Below, piece by piece: positions 43,789 to 53,209 of a stretch of DNA of 64,000 nt. Source of the DNA: Streptomyces sp. 135 (GTDB taxonomy: Bacteria > Actinomycetota > Actinomycetes > Streptomycetales > Streptomycetaceae); the NCBI RefSeq assembly GCF_020026305.1, contig NZ_CP075691.1, positions 6,138,001 through 6,202,000 of the forward strand, in the 5' to 3' direction. The translations under genes and the position numbers were made by a program. A model generated the notes under the pieces. It had not been told where the DNA came from. It ran no database searches and was given only the letters and a program-made list of their open reading frames with translations. The stretch's first letter is position 1. Each line of letters begins with the position of its first letter.

Positions 43789-46404
43789 GTGGACCTGATG
43801 ACGACGAGCACGACGAGCGACGACCTCGCCGGGCTGCTGCTGCGCCGTCGGCAGAGCGTGTACGTTCCCGAAGGCGCCGGCCGGTCCGCCGAGACCGACG
43901 CCGCGGTGGTCGTCCTCGAAACCGAACTCGCCGACCGGGGCCACCTGTTGACCGCCCCGCTGCGCCGCGCCCTGACCGCGCTCGGGCCCGCGGACCTCGC
44001 CACGACCGGGCGGAAGCTGCTCGCCGACGTCGACGCCCTGATGGGCTCGGACCGCACGCACACCCCGCTCTTCGCACGGTTCCCCGACGAGATCCCCTAC
44101 CAGCACGCGTACGACCGCTTCACCGCGACCGTCGTCGCGCACCTCGCCGCCCAGCCGCACCAGCCCTGCATGAACTGCGCGGGCACCAAGGCCCCGGTCC
44201 GCGCGCTCGCGCCCTGCGCGCACCTGCTGTGCGCCGACTGCCACCGCAAGGAGCAGGACTGGGGCTGCTGCGACGAGTGCTGCGTCTGGTACACCTGCCC
44301 GATCTGCGAGCAGCGCTACGAGACGGACGGCCCCACCGACCCCTGGCTCGACACCGGCGCCGGCCTCGGCGGCGACGGCGGCCCGGTCCTGCGCGCCCTG
44401 TGCCTCGCCGAGCCCGGCGAAGCCGCCGCCGAACTCGCCGCCCTGCTCGCCCGCCGCACCCCTTTGAGCCCGCAGGACCACGACGACCTCGTCCTGCTCC
44501 TCGGGCACGCCGACCCGGCACACGCCGCCGACTGGCTGCCCGCGTCCATACCGCTGCGCGAGAGCAAGGCCCTCGCCCTCGCGCCGCTCCTGGACCTGCC
44601 CGAGACACGCGCGCTGGTCGGGCGGTACGCGGACACCGCCACCGACGTGCTGCGCATCCTCGTCGTACGCTCCGGCGGCGACCCCGACCTGCTCGAACCG
44701 CCGCGTCTGCGCGGCCTTTCGCGCCCCGTGCGCCGCGAACTCCTCGCCCTGCTCGACCGGCTGGACTTCGCGCGCCTCGCCGAGGACATGGCCCGCCGCC
44801 CGCGCGTGTGGAAGCGGGTCGGCGAGCTCCTGCATCCCTTCGAGGGCGCCCACCGGCACGCGCGCGTGGCGCTCGCGTTCGCCGTCCTGCGCGAGACGCG
44901 CCTCGACGACGGCGCGCTCAGCGAGGTGCTGCTCACCGAAGCCGCCCGGCACGACGGTGTCCGGCTCGCGGGCGACCGGCTGCGCGTCGTCACCTGGCAG
45001 AGCCGCGTCGAGGAGGCCCTCGGCCGCTGGGACACCACGGCCGCCGCCGGGCTGCTGCGCGCCCGCCCCGGGGAACTGCTGCGCCGCCTCGCCCTGTTGC
45101 TGGCCCGCTCCGGCTCGGCGACCCTCCCCGAGCCGGTCGGCGAGGCGCTCGCGCACGCCTTGCCGCGCACCGCTCCCGGCCCGCTGCTCGGCGCGTACGG
45201 CCAGCTGCGGATCCGCTCCGTGCCGTGGCACCGCCGCGTCTTCTTCCCGCGCGGGCGCGTCACCAAGGCGTACGCCGTCGAGGACCACCGCCCGCCGCTG
45301 CCCTCCCGCGTCGCGGGCCGCGCCGCCGAGCTGATCGAGGCCGAAGCCGTCCGGCGCCTTGCCGCGCGCGAGGGGGAGCGCTACGACGTGGCCGTCCTGG
45401 ACGCCTCCCTCGCCGACCTGCCGGTGCCGTTCGCCGAGCGCGCGTCGGCGGCCTCGCTGGTCGCGGTGCCGCGCGGCAGCTCGCTGCCCATGCCCGCGGA
45501 CAGTGAGACCGTGCGGCTCTTCCTGCACTGGACGCAGCCCAAGGGCACGCGCGTCGACCTCGACCTGTCCGTCGCGCTCTACGACGACCTGTGGCGCTTC
45601 ATCGGCCACTGCGACTACACACACCTGGAGTACGCGGGCGGCGCCGCCCGGCACTCCGGCGACCTGACCTCGGCGCCCGCCCCGCATGGCGCCACCGAGT
45701 ACCTGGACCTCGACCTGCCCCGGCTCGCGAGCACCGGGGTGCGGTTCGTCGTGCCGGCGGTCATCTCGTACAACGACGTGCCCTTCGACGAACTCCCGGA
45801 CGCCTTCGCGGGGTTCATGGCGGTCAGGGGCAAGGAGCGGGCCGTCTACGAACCGCGCACCGTGCGGCAGCGCTTCGACCTCGGGGGCGACGCGAAGCTG
45901 CGCGTGCCGATGATCGTCGACCTGCGGACGCGGCACGCCTGGTGGGCGGACGTCACGCTCGCCACGACGGGCATCGACCACGACGTGTGGCGCTACCGCA
46001 AGCAGATCGGCCGCCTGGGCAACGACCTGCTCGACACCTTCCGACCGCGCGGCCGGGCCACCCTGTGGGACCTGGCCTGCTGGACGGCCGCGGCCCGCAC
46101 CGACGGCGAGGTGTACGTCCGCGGGCGCGGCCACGTCCTGTGGGGCTACCGCCGCGCGGCGGACGAGCCGCGCGCCGACTTCGCGCTGCGCATCCGCGAC
46201 GGCTGGGAGCCGGACGCGCTGCGGGCCGAGCCCGACCTGGCCGGCCGCCGCACCCTACTCGCCCTGCTGCACGGGGAGTTGGCGGGGGCGGATGACATCA
46301 CGTCCGGCACGGCGTACCGCCTCTACCCCGGCCCGGTCGACGCCGCGCCGCTGGAGCGGATCACCGCGGGGGACCTGGCGGCGTGGCTGGCGCCCGTCGG
46401 CTGA
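43789..46404 (+). CDS. RING-finger plus TerD-like domain protein (MXAN_6230/SCO0854-type)
   Basis: 871 residues from GTG 43789; ATG 43798 is an alternative. A cross-brace RING pattern is complete: C127-x2-C130-x12-C143-x-H145-x2-C148-x2-C151-x18-C170-x2-C173. A long helical, Leu/Arg/Ala-rich middle follows. Residues about 568-690 look like TerD (VDLDLSVALYDD, ARHSGDLTSAP, VRFVVPAVISYND). I recall this as the MXAN_6230/SCO0854 RING family. RING domains bind E2-like enzymes in eukaryotes; TerD domains bind calcium in tellurite/stress systems. The role here is unknown. Confidence 0.85.
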   Translation: MDLMTTSTTSDDLAGLLLRRRQSVYVPEGAGRSAETDAAVVVLETELADRGHLLTAPLRRALTALGPADLATTGRKLLADVDALMGSDRTHTPLFARFPDEIPYQHAYDRFTATVVAHLAAQPHQPCMNCAGTKAPVRALAPCAHLLCADCHRKEQDWGCCDECCVWYTCPICEQRYETDGPTDPWLDTGAGLGGDGGPVLRALCLAEPGEAAAELAALLARRTPLSPQDHDDLVLLLGHADPAHAADWLPASIPLRESKALALAPLLDLPETRALVGRYADTATDVLRILVVRSGGDPDLLEPPRLRGLSRPVRRELLALLDRLDFARLAEDMARRPRVWKRVGELLHPFEGAHRHARVALAFAVLRETRLDDGALSEVLLTEAARHDGVRLAGDRLRVVTWQSRVEEALGRWDTTAAAGLLRARPGELLRRLALLLARSGSATLPEPVGEALAHALPRTAPGPLLGAYGQLRIRSVPWHRRVFFPRGRVTKAYAVEDHRPPLPSRVAGRAAELIEAEAVRRLAAREGERYDVAVLDASLADLPVPFAERASAASLVAVPRGSSLPMPADSETVRLFLHWTQPKGTRVDLDLSVALYDDLWRFIGHCDYTHLEYAGGAARHSGDLTSAPAPHGATEYLDLDLPRLASTGVRFVVPAVISYNDVPFDELPDAFAGFMAVRGKERAVYEPRTVRQRFDLGGDAKLRVPMIVDLRTRHAWWADVTLATTGIDHDVWRYRKQIGRLGNDLLDTFRPRGRATLWDLACWTAAARTDGEVYVRGRGHVLWGYRRAADEPRADFALRIRDGWEPDALRAEPDLAGRRTLLALLHGELAGADDITSGTAYRLYPGPVDAAPLERITAGDLAAWLAPVG

Positions 46405-46495
46405 ACCGCCGCGCGGGGCGGTGATCGACAGGGTGTCGGGTCAGGCGCGCCCGGCTCGACGCAGCGTCCATTGCCCGGCGGGGAAGCGGGGGCGC

Positions 46496-47698
46496 ATGCT
46501 GCCGGGTGTGCGAGCGAACCCGAGAGCCTCCTCCGTGTCCCGTCGTTCCCTGCTGCGTGCCCTGGGCGGCGGGGCGGCCGTCAGTACGCTCGCGGGCTGC
46601 GGGGTCCCCGCCGCGTACATCGCCCCGGACGAGCGGTCCGCGGCCGACCGCTCGGCGCGGGACAAGAAGCTGACGTTCGCCAACTGGCCCCTGTACATCG
46701 ACACGGACGACGAGAACAAGACGAAGCGCCCCTCGCTGGACGCCTTCGAGAAGCGGACCGGGGTAGACGTCCGCTACACGGAGGAGATCAACGACAACGA
46801 CGAGTTCTTCGGCAAGATCAGCCCGTCCCTGATGAACCACCAGGACACCGGCCGCGACCTCATCGTCATCAGTGACTGGATGTGCGCCCGTTTCGTACGC
46901 CTCGGCTGGGTGCAGGAGATGGACCGGGCCGCGCAGCCCAACGTCACGAAGTACCTGGACCCTCTCCTCCGTTCACCGCACTTCGACCCGGGGCGGAAGT
47001 ACACCGTGCCCTGGCAGTCGGGCATCACCGGCATCGCGTACAACAAGCGGAAGGTCGGCCGGGAGATCAAGCAGGTGTCCGACCTGTGGGCGGACGATCT
47101 CAAGGGGCGGGTCACGTTGCTCTCCGGGCTCGACGAGGCGTTCGCGCTGCTGCTCCAGGGCGACGGCGTCGACATCACCAAGTGGAAGCCCGACGACTTC
47201 CACCGGATGTGCGACAAGGTCGAGAAGATGGTGAACAGCCACCACATCCGCCGCTTCACCGGCAACGACTACATCAAGGACCTTTCCAGCGGCGACGTGC
47301 TGGCCTGCCAGGCCTACAGCGGTGACGTCATCCAGCTCCAGGCGGACGACCCGGACATCGAGTTCGTGGTCCCCGAGGAGGGCGCGGAGCTGTGGGCCGA
47401 GTCGCTGATGATCCCCAACCTGGCAGGCCACAAGCGGAACGCCGAGCGGCTCATCGACCACTACTATGAGCCGGAGGTGGCGGCGGAGCTGGCCGCCTGG
47501 GTCAACTACGTCTGCCCGGTCCCGGCCGCCCGCGACGTCCTCGCCTCCGCCAAGGACAAGGAGCTGGCCGCTCTCGCCGAGGACCCGCTGATCTTCCCGG
47601 ACGACGCGATGCGGGGGCGGCTCGCCATCGCGCGGGACATCACGCCGAAGGAGCGGACGGAGTTCGCGAAGCGGTGGAACGTGTTGGCGGGGCTGTAG
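46496..47698 (+). CDS. polyamine ABC transporter substrate-binding protein (Tat lipoprotein), orphan
   Basis: 400 residues from ATG 46496. The signal has a twin-arginine motif SRRSLLRALGGG and a lipobox LAGC, so export is probably by Tat followed by lipidation. The mature part is PotD/PotF-like: FANWPLYIDTDDENK, RFTGNDYIKDLSSGD and NYVCPVPAARDVL. No permease or ATPase genes adjoin it. It is clearly a paralogue of the protein at 56640 and may share that transporter. Confidence 0.9.
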   Translation: MLPGVRANPRASSVSRRSLLRALGGGAAVSTLAGCGVPAAYIAPDERSAADRSARDKKLTFANWPLYIDTDDENKTKRPSLDAFEKRTGVDVRYTEEINDNDEFFGKISPSLMNHQDTGRDLIVISDWMCARFVRLGWVQEMDRAAQPNVTKYLDPLLRSPHFDPGRKYTVPWQSGITGIAYNKRKVGREIKQVSDLWADDLKGRVTLLSGLDEAFALLLQGDGVDITKWKPDDFHRMCDKVEKMVNSHHIRRFTGNDYIKDLSSGDVLACQAYSGDVIQLQADDPDIEFVVPEEGAELWAESLMIPNLAGHKRNAERLIDHYYEPEVAAELAAWVNYVCPVPAARDVLASAKDKELAALAEDPLIFPDDAMRGRLAIARDITPKERTEFAKRWNVLAGL

Positions 47699-47821
47699 GA
47701 CTCCGCGTCACCGGGCTCCGCCGAGGCCCGCTGACGGCCCCCATTAGACTGCGGGCCGGGTACAGGTGTTCGTAGACCGGTCGACTCGACTGCCCGCGCG
47801 CGACAGGAGAGGCACAGCACG

Positions 47822-48541
47822 ATGGAGGACCGCGACGCCGTCGCACTCGACGACCCGGTGGGTGCTTCTCTCCGCGGTACGCACGCACATCTCGGCCGCC
47901 GGGTCGGCCGGGCCGCGACCTACCTGCCGGACGTCGCGACCTTCTCGGCGGTGCCCGCCGACGCCGGCGCGGCGGAGTGGGCCGACCTCGCCCGGCTGCT
48001 CGGTCCGGACGCGTTCGCCGACATGTTCAGCTGCCCCGCGATCCCGCCCTCGGACTGGGAGCCGGTCTTCGTCCTCGAAGGCCGGCAGCTGATCTGGCCC
48101 GGCCGCGGCCGCCCCGGCCCGCCGGATGCCGGAGCCGACACTGGCGACACCGCATCCGGAGTCGTCGAACTGGGCGCCGACGACGTGCCCGAGATGCTCG
48201 ACCTGGTGGAACGGACCAGCCCGGGGCCGTTCTGGCCCCGCACCCACGAACTCGGCGCCTACCTCGGTATCCGTGACCGGGGCACGCTGGTGGCGATGGC
48301 GGGCGAACGGCTCCGCCCGCCGGGCTGGACGGAGATCAGCGCGGTGTGCACCGCCCCCGAGGCGCGGGGACAAGGCCATGCCGCACGCCTGGTGAGCGCG
48401 CTCGTCGCGCGCGTCGTGGCACGGGACGAGCGCCCCTTCCTGCACGTGGCGGAGGCGAACACCGCCGCCATCGCCCTCTACGAACGGCTCGGCTTCAAGA
48501 CCCGCAAGGATGTGACGTTCCGGGGGTTCCGTACGCCGTGA
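47822..48541 (+). CDS. GNAT-family N-acetyltransferase (FR47-like)
   Basis: 239 residues from ATG 47822. The C-terminal half has the acetyl-CoA site: ISAVCTAPEARGQGHAARLV (motif A with RGQGxA) and AEANTAAIALYERLGFKTRK (motif B). The N-terminal 110 residues are an extra domain of unclear function. Substrate unknown. Confidence 0.88.
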   Translation: MEDRDAVALDDPVGASLRGTHAHLGRRVGRAATYLPDVATFSAVPADAGAAEWADLARLLGPDAFADMFSCPAIPPSDWEPVFVLEGRQLIWPGRGRPGPPDAGADTGDTASGVVELGADDVPEMLDLVERTSPGPFWPRTHELGAYLGIRDRGTLVAMAGERLRPPGWTEISAVCTAPEARGQGHAARLVSALVARVVARDERPFLHVAEANTAAIALYERLGFKTRKDVTFRGFRTP

Positions 48542-48565
48542 CGCCCCGCGCCTTGGCCGCGGGGC

Positions 48566-49030
48566 TCACCGCCGTCGACGCACGGCGTTCCAGGCGTCCT
48601 CGATGGCATACGAGGACGTCAGCCGCCAGGTCTTCGACTTGTCCGCCACCTTTGACGCCACCGTCCGCCACTTGAACCACAGCGGAAGTTGCCGGAACGG
48701 CACGAAGGTCAGCGTGTCGTCGACGGCGGTCTCGGCGACGCCGCGGTGACCCACCGCGCGCAGCGCCGCGTACAGCTCCGGCGTCAGCCTGCCGTTGAGC
48801 CGGGCGGCGGTGCCCGCCGCGGTGAAGCCGAACCCCCGCTGACCGCGGTCCGCGAGACGCATCGCCCTGATGATGCGCGGTGAGGCCTCCTCCAGCGAGC
48901 AGTTGAAGGCCAGTCCGATGGCCGCCGTACCGAGACGGCTCTCACCGCGCTCGTACGCGGCGTCCCACTCCTCCGGATCGTCGAGGCCGAGCAGGCCCGC
49001 GCCGCTGTCCCAGTCCCACGCGGATGCCAT
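48566..49030 (-). CDS. conserved hypothetical protein
   Basis: 154 residues, starting MASAWDWDSGAGLLGLDD and ending in a basic VRRRR-like tail. Soluble, with helical middle (FNCSLEEASPRIIRAMRLAD). I recognise it as a Streptomyces-type conserved protein but know no domain. Its codon use matches neighbours. It is read toward the convergent GNAT gene, 24 bp away. Confidence 0.75.
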   Translation of the reverse strand: MASAWDWDSGAGLLGLDDPEEWDAAYERGESRLGTAAIGLAFNCSLEEASPRIIRAMRLADRGQRGFGFTAAGTAARLNGRLTPELYAALRAVGHRGVAETAVDDTLTFVPFRQLPLWFKWRTVASKVADKSKTWRLTSSYAIEDAWNAVRRRR

Positions 49031-49060
49031 GGCCGACCTTCCCGCCGCCTCTTTCGTACC

Positions 49061-50251
49061 TCAGCTCAGCGCGGCCCCCGCGATGCGCTCGGCCACCGGG
49101 TTCATGCCCTCGCCCTTCGCGTCGGTCGCGTTGACCGAGTACACGAGCGTACGGGAGCCGTCCTCCGTGGCGGCGATCATGTTCGTGTAGCCGTAGCGGG
49201 CGCCGGTCTTGAGCCACACCTTCTTGCCGTTGACCTTCATGTACTGGAGTCCCGCGCCGAACGTCGCCTCGGGCACGCCCGGTGCGAGGCGGGGCCGCGT
49301 GAGCATCTCCTTCAACTGCGCCGGCGGCAGGAGCTTCCCGCCGAACAGTGCCTGCGTGAAGGTCTCCAGATCGGCCGTGCTGGAGATCATGTCGCCCGCC
49401 GCGAAGCGGTCGAACTGGTTCCACTCGGTGACGTCGACCAGCCGGGTCGTTCCATCCGGCCGCTCCATCTTCTGGTAGCCGCGGTTGTGGGGGCCGCGGA
49501 TGCGAGGGTCGGTACCGGGGAAGTACGTGTCGCGCATGCGGAGCGGCTCGAAGATCCGCTCGCGGGCCTGGTCGGCGTACGAGTCCCGGGTGACCCGCTC
49601 GATCAGCAGACCGAGGACGGTGTAGCCGATGTTGCGGTAGTGCTGCTCCTTGCCCGGGTCGTGCTGGGGGCCCTCGGCGATGGCGGAGGCGACGACGGTC
49701 CGCGGGTCCAACGTGTCGTAGCGGTGGGCGTATTCGTCGTCGAAGCCGTCGCCGGTCTTCAGGCCGCTGGTGTAGTCGAGGAGGCTGCGGACGGGGATGG
49801 GCAGGAACTTCTTCTCCTTGTCCGCCGGGCGCGGGAACAGGTCCGGCATGTAGTGCTGGAGCGGCTTGTCGAGGTCGAGCGTGCCCTCGGCGGCCAGTTG
49901 CAGCGCCACCGTCGCCGTCACGATCTTGGTCGTGGACCCGGCGCGGAAGCGGCCGTGCGGGTCGGCTCTGCGGTGTGTCACCAGGTCGTGTACGCCGGAA
50001 CTGCCGCGCCACGTGCCGTGCTTGCCGCCCACGCGGACGAGGGCGGCGGTCGCGTCGTCATTGGGCAGGCCTTCGATCGCCTTGCGCAGGGCCTCTCCGT
50101 TCGGTCTGGTGGAGGGGTCCACCGTCGGGGCGGGTGTCGCGGAGGCGCTCGGGGTGTGCGTGTGGGCGAGGGCGAGCGCGGGGACGGCCGCGGCGCCGGT
50201 GAGGGCGAGGGCCAGGGCGGTGGCGAGGGCGGCGCGGAAGGGGGACTTCAT
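49061..50251 (-). CDS. serine hydrolase, class C beta-lactamase / DD-peptidase fold
   Basis: 396 residues. A Sec-type signal (ATALALALTGAAAVPALALA) directs export. Penicillin-recognising motifs are present: SxxK as Ser106-Thr-Thr-Lys109 in RAGSTTKIVTA, YxN as Tyr205-Arg-Asn207 in HYRNIGYT, and KTG in WLKTGARYG. It is most like D-alanyl-D-alanine carboxypeptidases and esterases of this fold. Beta-lactam hydrolysis cannot be deduced. Short CAGG-type repeats precede the start (50250-50300). Confidence 0.9.
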   Translation of the reverse strand: MKSPFRAALATALALALTGAAAVPALALAHTHTPSASATPAPTVDPSTRPNGEALRKAIEGLPNDDATAALVRVGGKHGTWRGSSGVHDLVTHRRADPHGRFRAGSTTKIVTATVALQLAAEGTLDLDKPLQHYMPDLFPRPADKEKKFLPIPVRSLLDYTSGLKTGDGFDDEYAHRYDTLDPRTVVASAIAEGPQHDPGKEQHYRNIGYTVLGLLIERVTRDSYADQARERIFEPLRMRDTYFPGTDPRIRGPHNRGYQKMERPDGTTRLVDVTEWNQFDRFAAGDMISSTADLETFTQALFGGKLLPPAQLKEMLTRPRLAPGVPEATFGAGLQYMKVNGKKVWLKTGARYGYTNMIAATEDGSRTLVYSVNATDAKGEGMNPVAERIAGAALS

Positions 50252-50399
50252 GAGAACTCCAGGGGCTCCAGGAACTTTCAGGGACTTCAGGGACGGCCGT
50301 GCTCGTGCTGCGGTGTTCCCATCCTGGTGATCTCCGGGAGGTGGTGGATCGTCGATGCGGAGGATGCGGTCCCTCTGGCGACTCAGGGTCGGGGCCCGC

Positions 50400-51293
50400 T
50401 CAAACGCCCCTGTGCGCCAGGGTGTTGACCGGGACGTCCCCTAGGTGATCCGAGCCGATCAGCTGCGCCATCGACTCCGCCGCGCGTACGGCGGCGTCCG
50501 CGCAGCAGTTGTTGAACAGCACGTGGACCTCGTCGGCACGCTCGGCCATGGAGCGCACGCGCGGCAGCCACTCGGCCAGTTCGTCGGTGGAGTAGGCGTG
50601 GCGGAACCGGTCCTCCTTGGACCCCGTGCCCCACGCGGCGTTGCGCCCGTGGAAGCGGACCACTGCATGCCGCTCCACGCTGACCGGTGCCACCGGAGGC
50701 ATGGAGTGCGGCAGCCCCTGCACCGTGTCCACCGCCACCGCGGCCATGCCCAGGTCGGACAGGAGGGCGGTGGTGCGGTCCCGTTCGCCCTCCCGCCACC
50801 AGTCAGGGTGTCGGAACTCCACGGCCACCGGCCAGCCCTCGGCGCGTCGCGCGCTCTCGGCGAGGATCTTCTCCGCGCGCGGGCCGGGGGAGAGCCACGG
50901 CGGGAACTGGAACAGCAGGGTCCCCAACCGGTCCGCCTCGCGCAAGGGTCCGAGCGCCGTGCTGAAACGCTGCCAGACGGTGTCCAGCAGTACGGGGCCC
51001 ACCGGCTCGCCCCGCAGGTCCGCGGGGAGCGCGGTCTGCTGGGTGGGGTGACCGGTCAGCAGGGAGAACGCCTTCACGTCGAAGCGGAACCCGTCCGGCG
51101 TGCGGTCCGCCCACAACCGGCAATTGCGGTCGCTCGGCAGCGCGTAATAGGTCGAGTCGACCTCCACCACGGGGAAGCGGCCGGCGTAGTGCCGCAGCCG
51201 CCCCTCCGCGTCCTTGCTGCCCCGCGGATACCAGCCACTGGCCAGCAGCGCGCGGTCCGTCCACGAACAGGTCCCCACCAGAATCTCACTCAT
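50400..51293 (-). CDS. DUF72 domain protein
   Basis: 297 residues with the DUF72 hallmarks: LVGTCSWTDRALLASGWYPR at the start, VVEVDSTYYALPS, FRFDVKAFSLLTGH, FPPWLSPGP and VEFRHPDWW. It folds as a TIM barrel, and its function is not established. The end has HVLFNNCCADAA, the usual FNN motif. ATG 51293 is clear. Confidence 0.9.
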   Translation of the reverse strand: MSEILVGTCSWTDRALLASGWYPRGSKDAEGRLRHYAGRFPVVEVDSTYYALPSDRNCRLWADRTPDGFRFDVKAFSLLTGHPTQQTALPADLRGEPVGPVLLDTVWQRFSTALGPLREADRLGTLLFQFPPWLSPGPRAEKILAESARRAEGWPVAVEFRHPDWWREGERDRTTALLSDLGMAAVAVDTVQGLPHSMPPVAPVSVERHAVVRFHGRNAAWGTGSKEDRFRHAYSTDELAEWLPRVRSMAERADEVHVLFNNCCADAAVRAAESMAQLIGSDHLGDVPVNTLAHRGV

Positions 51294-51324
51294 CCGGCAC
51301 GGGTACCCCGAGGGCCCCGATGGA

Positions 51325-52005
51325 TCAGGAGGTGCGCAGCGTCGCCAGGACGTCGACGCGGTTGGTGGTGATGGCGTCGACGCCCGCGTCGATCAGGCGC
51401 CGCATCGAGCGGCGGGTGTCGGGGGTCCACGCCGAGACGAGGAAGCCCTCGCGGTGCACGTGGCGGGTGAGTTCGCGGTCGACCAGCGGGAAGCGGTAGT
51501 TGAGCCAGCGCGGCTTCACCGCGTCGAGCAGGACGCGGCGGGGCGGCGCCAAAGTCGTCCAGGTCAGGGCGATCTCGGCGGCGGGATCGGCCTCCCGCAC
51601 GGCGAGCATCGTCTGCGGGCCCGCACAGTAGTACGTACGCTCGGCCGCCCCGCAGTCGGCGATCACCCCGACGACCGTGCGCACCGCCTCATACGAGGCG
51701 CCCGGCAGATCGACCATGAGCCGGTGCCCCTCCGTGGCGGCGACGGCCGCCTCCAGCGTCGGCACGCCCCCCTCGGTGAGGCCGTCGAGCTCGGCGAAGG
51801 ACAGGACGCCGAGCGGACGGTCGTACCCCCACAGGCGCTTGAGTGTCGGGTCGTGCAGCAGTACGGGTACTCCGTCGCTGCTCAGGCGGACGTCGATCTC
51901 CACCGCGTCCGCGCCCCTTTCCAGCGCCGAGCGCAGGGACGGGAGGGTGTTCTCGCGGAAGCGGTAGGGATCGCCTCGGTGGGCCACGGCTGTCACGGTG
52001 CGCAT
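51325..52005 (-). CDS. glycerophosphodiester phosphodiesterase family protein
   Basis: 226 residues from ATG 52005. GDPD motifs: AVAHRGDPYRFRENTLPS with the catalytic His and Glu, EIDVRLSSDGVPVLLHDPTL with the metal-binding Glu/Asp and second His. It cleaves glycerophosphodiesters to glycerol 3-phosphate and alcohol, or acts on a related polymer. No signal peptide is seen, so it is probably cytosolic. It lies 21 bp after the deaminase gene on the same strand. Confidence 0.92.
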   Translation of the reverse strand: MRTVTAVAHRGDPYRFRENTLPSLRSALERGADAVEIDVRLSSDGVPVLLHDPTLKRLWGYDRPLGVLSFAELDGLTEGGVPTLEAAVAATEGHRLMVDLPGASYEAVRTVVGVIADCGAAERTYYCAGPQTMLAVREADPAAEIALTWTTLAPPRRVLLDAVKPRWLNYRFPLVDRELTRHVHREGFLVSAWTPDTRRSMRRLIDAGVDAITTNRVDVLATLRTS

Positions 52006-52025
52006 GGCCCCATTGTGGTGCCGGG

Positions 52026-53087
52026 TCAGGGGGCGAGCCACGTCTCCGTGTACGTGTCGATCTCGGCGGCGATCCGGGCCTTGCCCGCCGGGTCGAGGAA
52101 GGACGCCTCCACGGCGTTCTTCGCGAGGGCCGCGATGCCGCGCTCGTCGAGGCCCAGGAGGCGGGCGGCGACCGCGTACTCGTTGTTCAGGTCGGTGCCG
52201 AACATCGGCGGGTCGTCGGAGTTGATCGTGACCACGACCCCCGCCTCGACGAACTGCTTGACGGGGTGCTCGTCGAGCGTGCGCACCGCGCGTGTCGCGA
52301 TGTTCGAGGTCGGGCAGACCTCCAGCGGGATGCGGTGCTCGGCGAGGTGGGCGAGCAGCTTCGGGTCCTGGGCGGAGGTCGTGCCGTGGCCGATGCGCTC
52401 GGCGCCGAGGTGGACCAGGGCGTCCCAGACCGTCTCGGGGCCGGTGGTCTCGCCCGCGTGCGGCACCGAGTGCAGGCCGGCCGCGATGGCCTGGTCGAAG
52501 TAGGGCTTGAACTGCGGGCGCGGCACGCCGATCTCGGGGCCGCCGAGACCGAAGGAGACGAGCCCCTCGGGGCGCAGCTTCTCGCTGGTGGCGAGGCGGA
52601 GCGTCTCCTCGGCGGACACGAGCCCGGCCTCGCCCGGGATGTCGAAGCACCAGCGCAGTACGGTGCCGAACTCGTCCTCCGCGGCCTTGCGGGCGTCCTC
52701 GATGGCGTCCATGAAGGCGCGGTCGTCGATGCCGCGGCGCACCGAGGAGTACGGGGTGATGGTCAGCTCGGCGTAGCGAACGTTCTGGCGCGCCATGTCG
52801 CGGGCCACCTCGTACGTGAGCAGGCGCACGTCCTCCGGGGTGCGGATCAGGTCCACGACGGAGAGATAGACCTGGACGAAGTGAGCGAAGTCCGTGAACG
52901 TGAAGTAGTCGGCGAGCGCCTCGGGGTCCGTCGGCACCGCGGAGTCGGGGTGCCGGGCGGCCAGCTCGGAGACGATGCGGGGGGAGGCCGAGCCCACGTG
53001 GTGCACGTGCAGTTCCGCCTTGGGCAGTCCGGCGATGAAGGCGTGCGGGTCTCTGGCTGTCGTGGCTGCGGTCTGCTGCTCGGTCAC
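52026..53087 (-). CDS. adenosine/aminodeoxyfutalosine deaminase family protein
   Basis: 353 residues from GTG 53087, with GGAGGAAA just upstream. Zinc ligands His27 and His29 sit in AELHVHHVGS, the catalytic HAGE at 210-213, ERIGHGTT, and NSDDPPMF. Classical adenosine deaminases have HVHLDG; HVHHVGS is a recognisable variant. I recall the S. coelicolor counterpart (SCO5662) being shown to deaminate 6-aminodeoxyfutalosine in menaquinone synthesis, so that activity is the better guess, but it is inferred. It may be co-transcribed with the GDPD gene. Confidence 0.88.
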   Translation of the reverse strand: MTEQQTAATTARDPHAFIAGLPKAELHVHHVGSASPRIVSELAARHPDSAVPTDPEALADYFTFTDFAHFVQVYLSVVDLIRTPEDVRLLTYEVARDMARQNVRYAELTITPYSSVRRGIDDRAFMDAIEDARKAAEDEFGTVLRWCFDIPGEAGLVSAEETLRLATSEKLRPEGLVSFGLGGPEIGVPRPQFKPYFDQAIAAGLHSVPHAGETTGPETVWDALVHLGAERIGHGTTSAQDPKLLAHLAEHRIPLEVCPTSNIATRAVRTLDEHPVKQFVEAGVVVTINSDDPPMFGTDLNNEYAVAARLLGLDERGIAALAKNAVEASFLDPAGKARIAAEIDTYTETWLAP

Positions 53088-53209
53088 GGTTTCCTCCCCA
53101 GGAACGGAATTGATCGGCTGATCGGTGGGTCGGGGATCATCGTAGGCCTCGGTCGTCGCGGGCAAAGCGTGGGCCGTAGCATGACGGAACGTATGAAAGA
53201 GGTGACCTC

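Noticed and set aside
43645..46134. Long minus-strand frame opposite the RING/TerD gene
   Set aside because: Val/Gly/Arg-rich low-complexity translation. The plus strand has zinc-finger and TerD-like motifs and normal codon bias.
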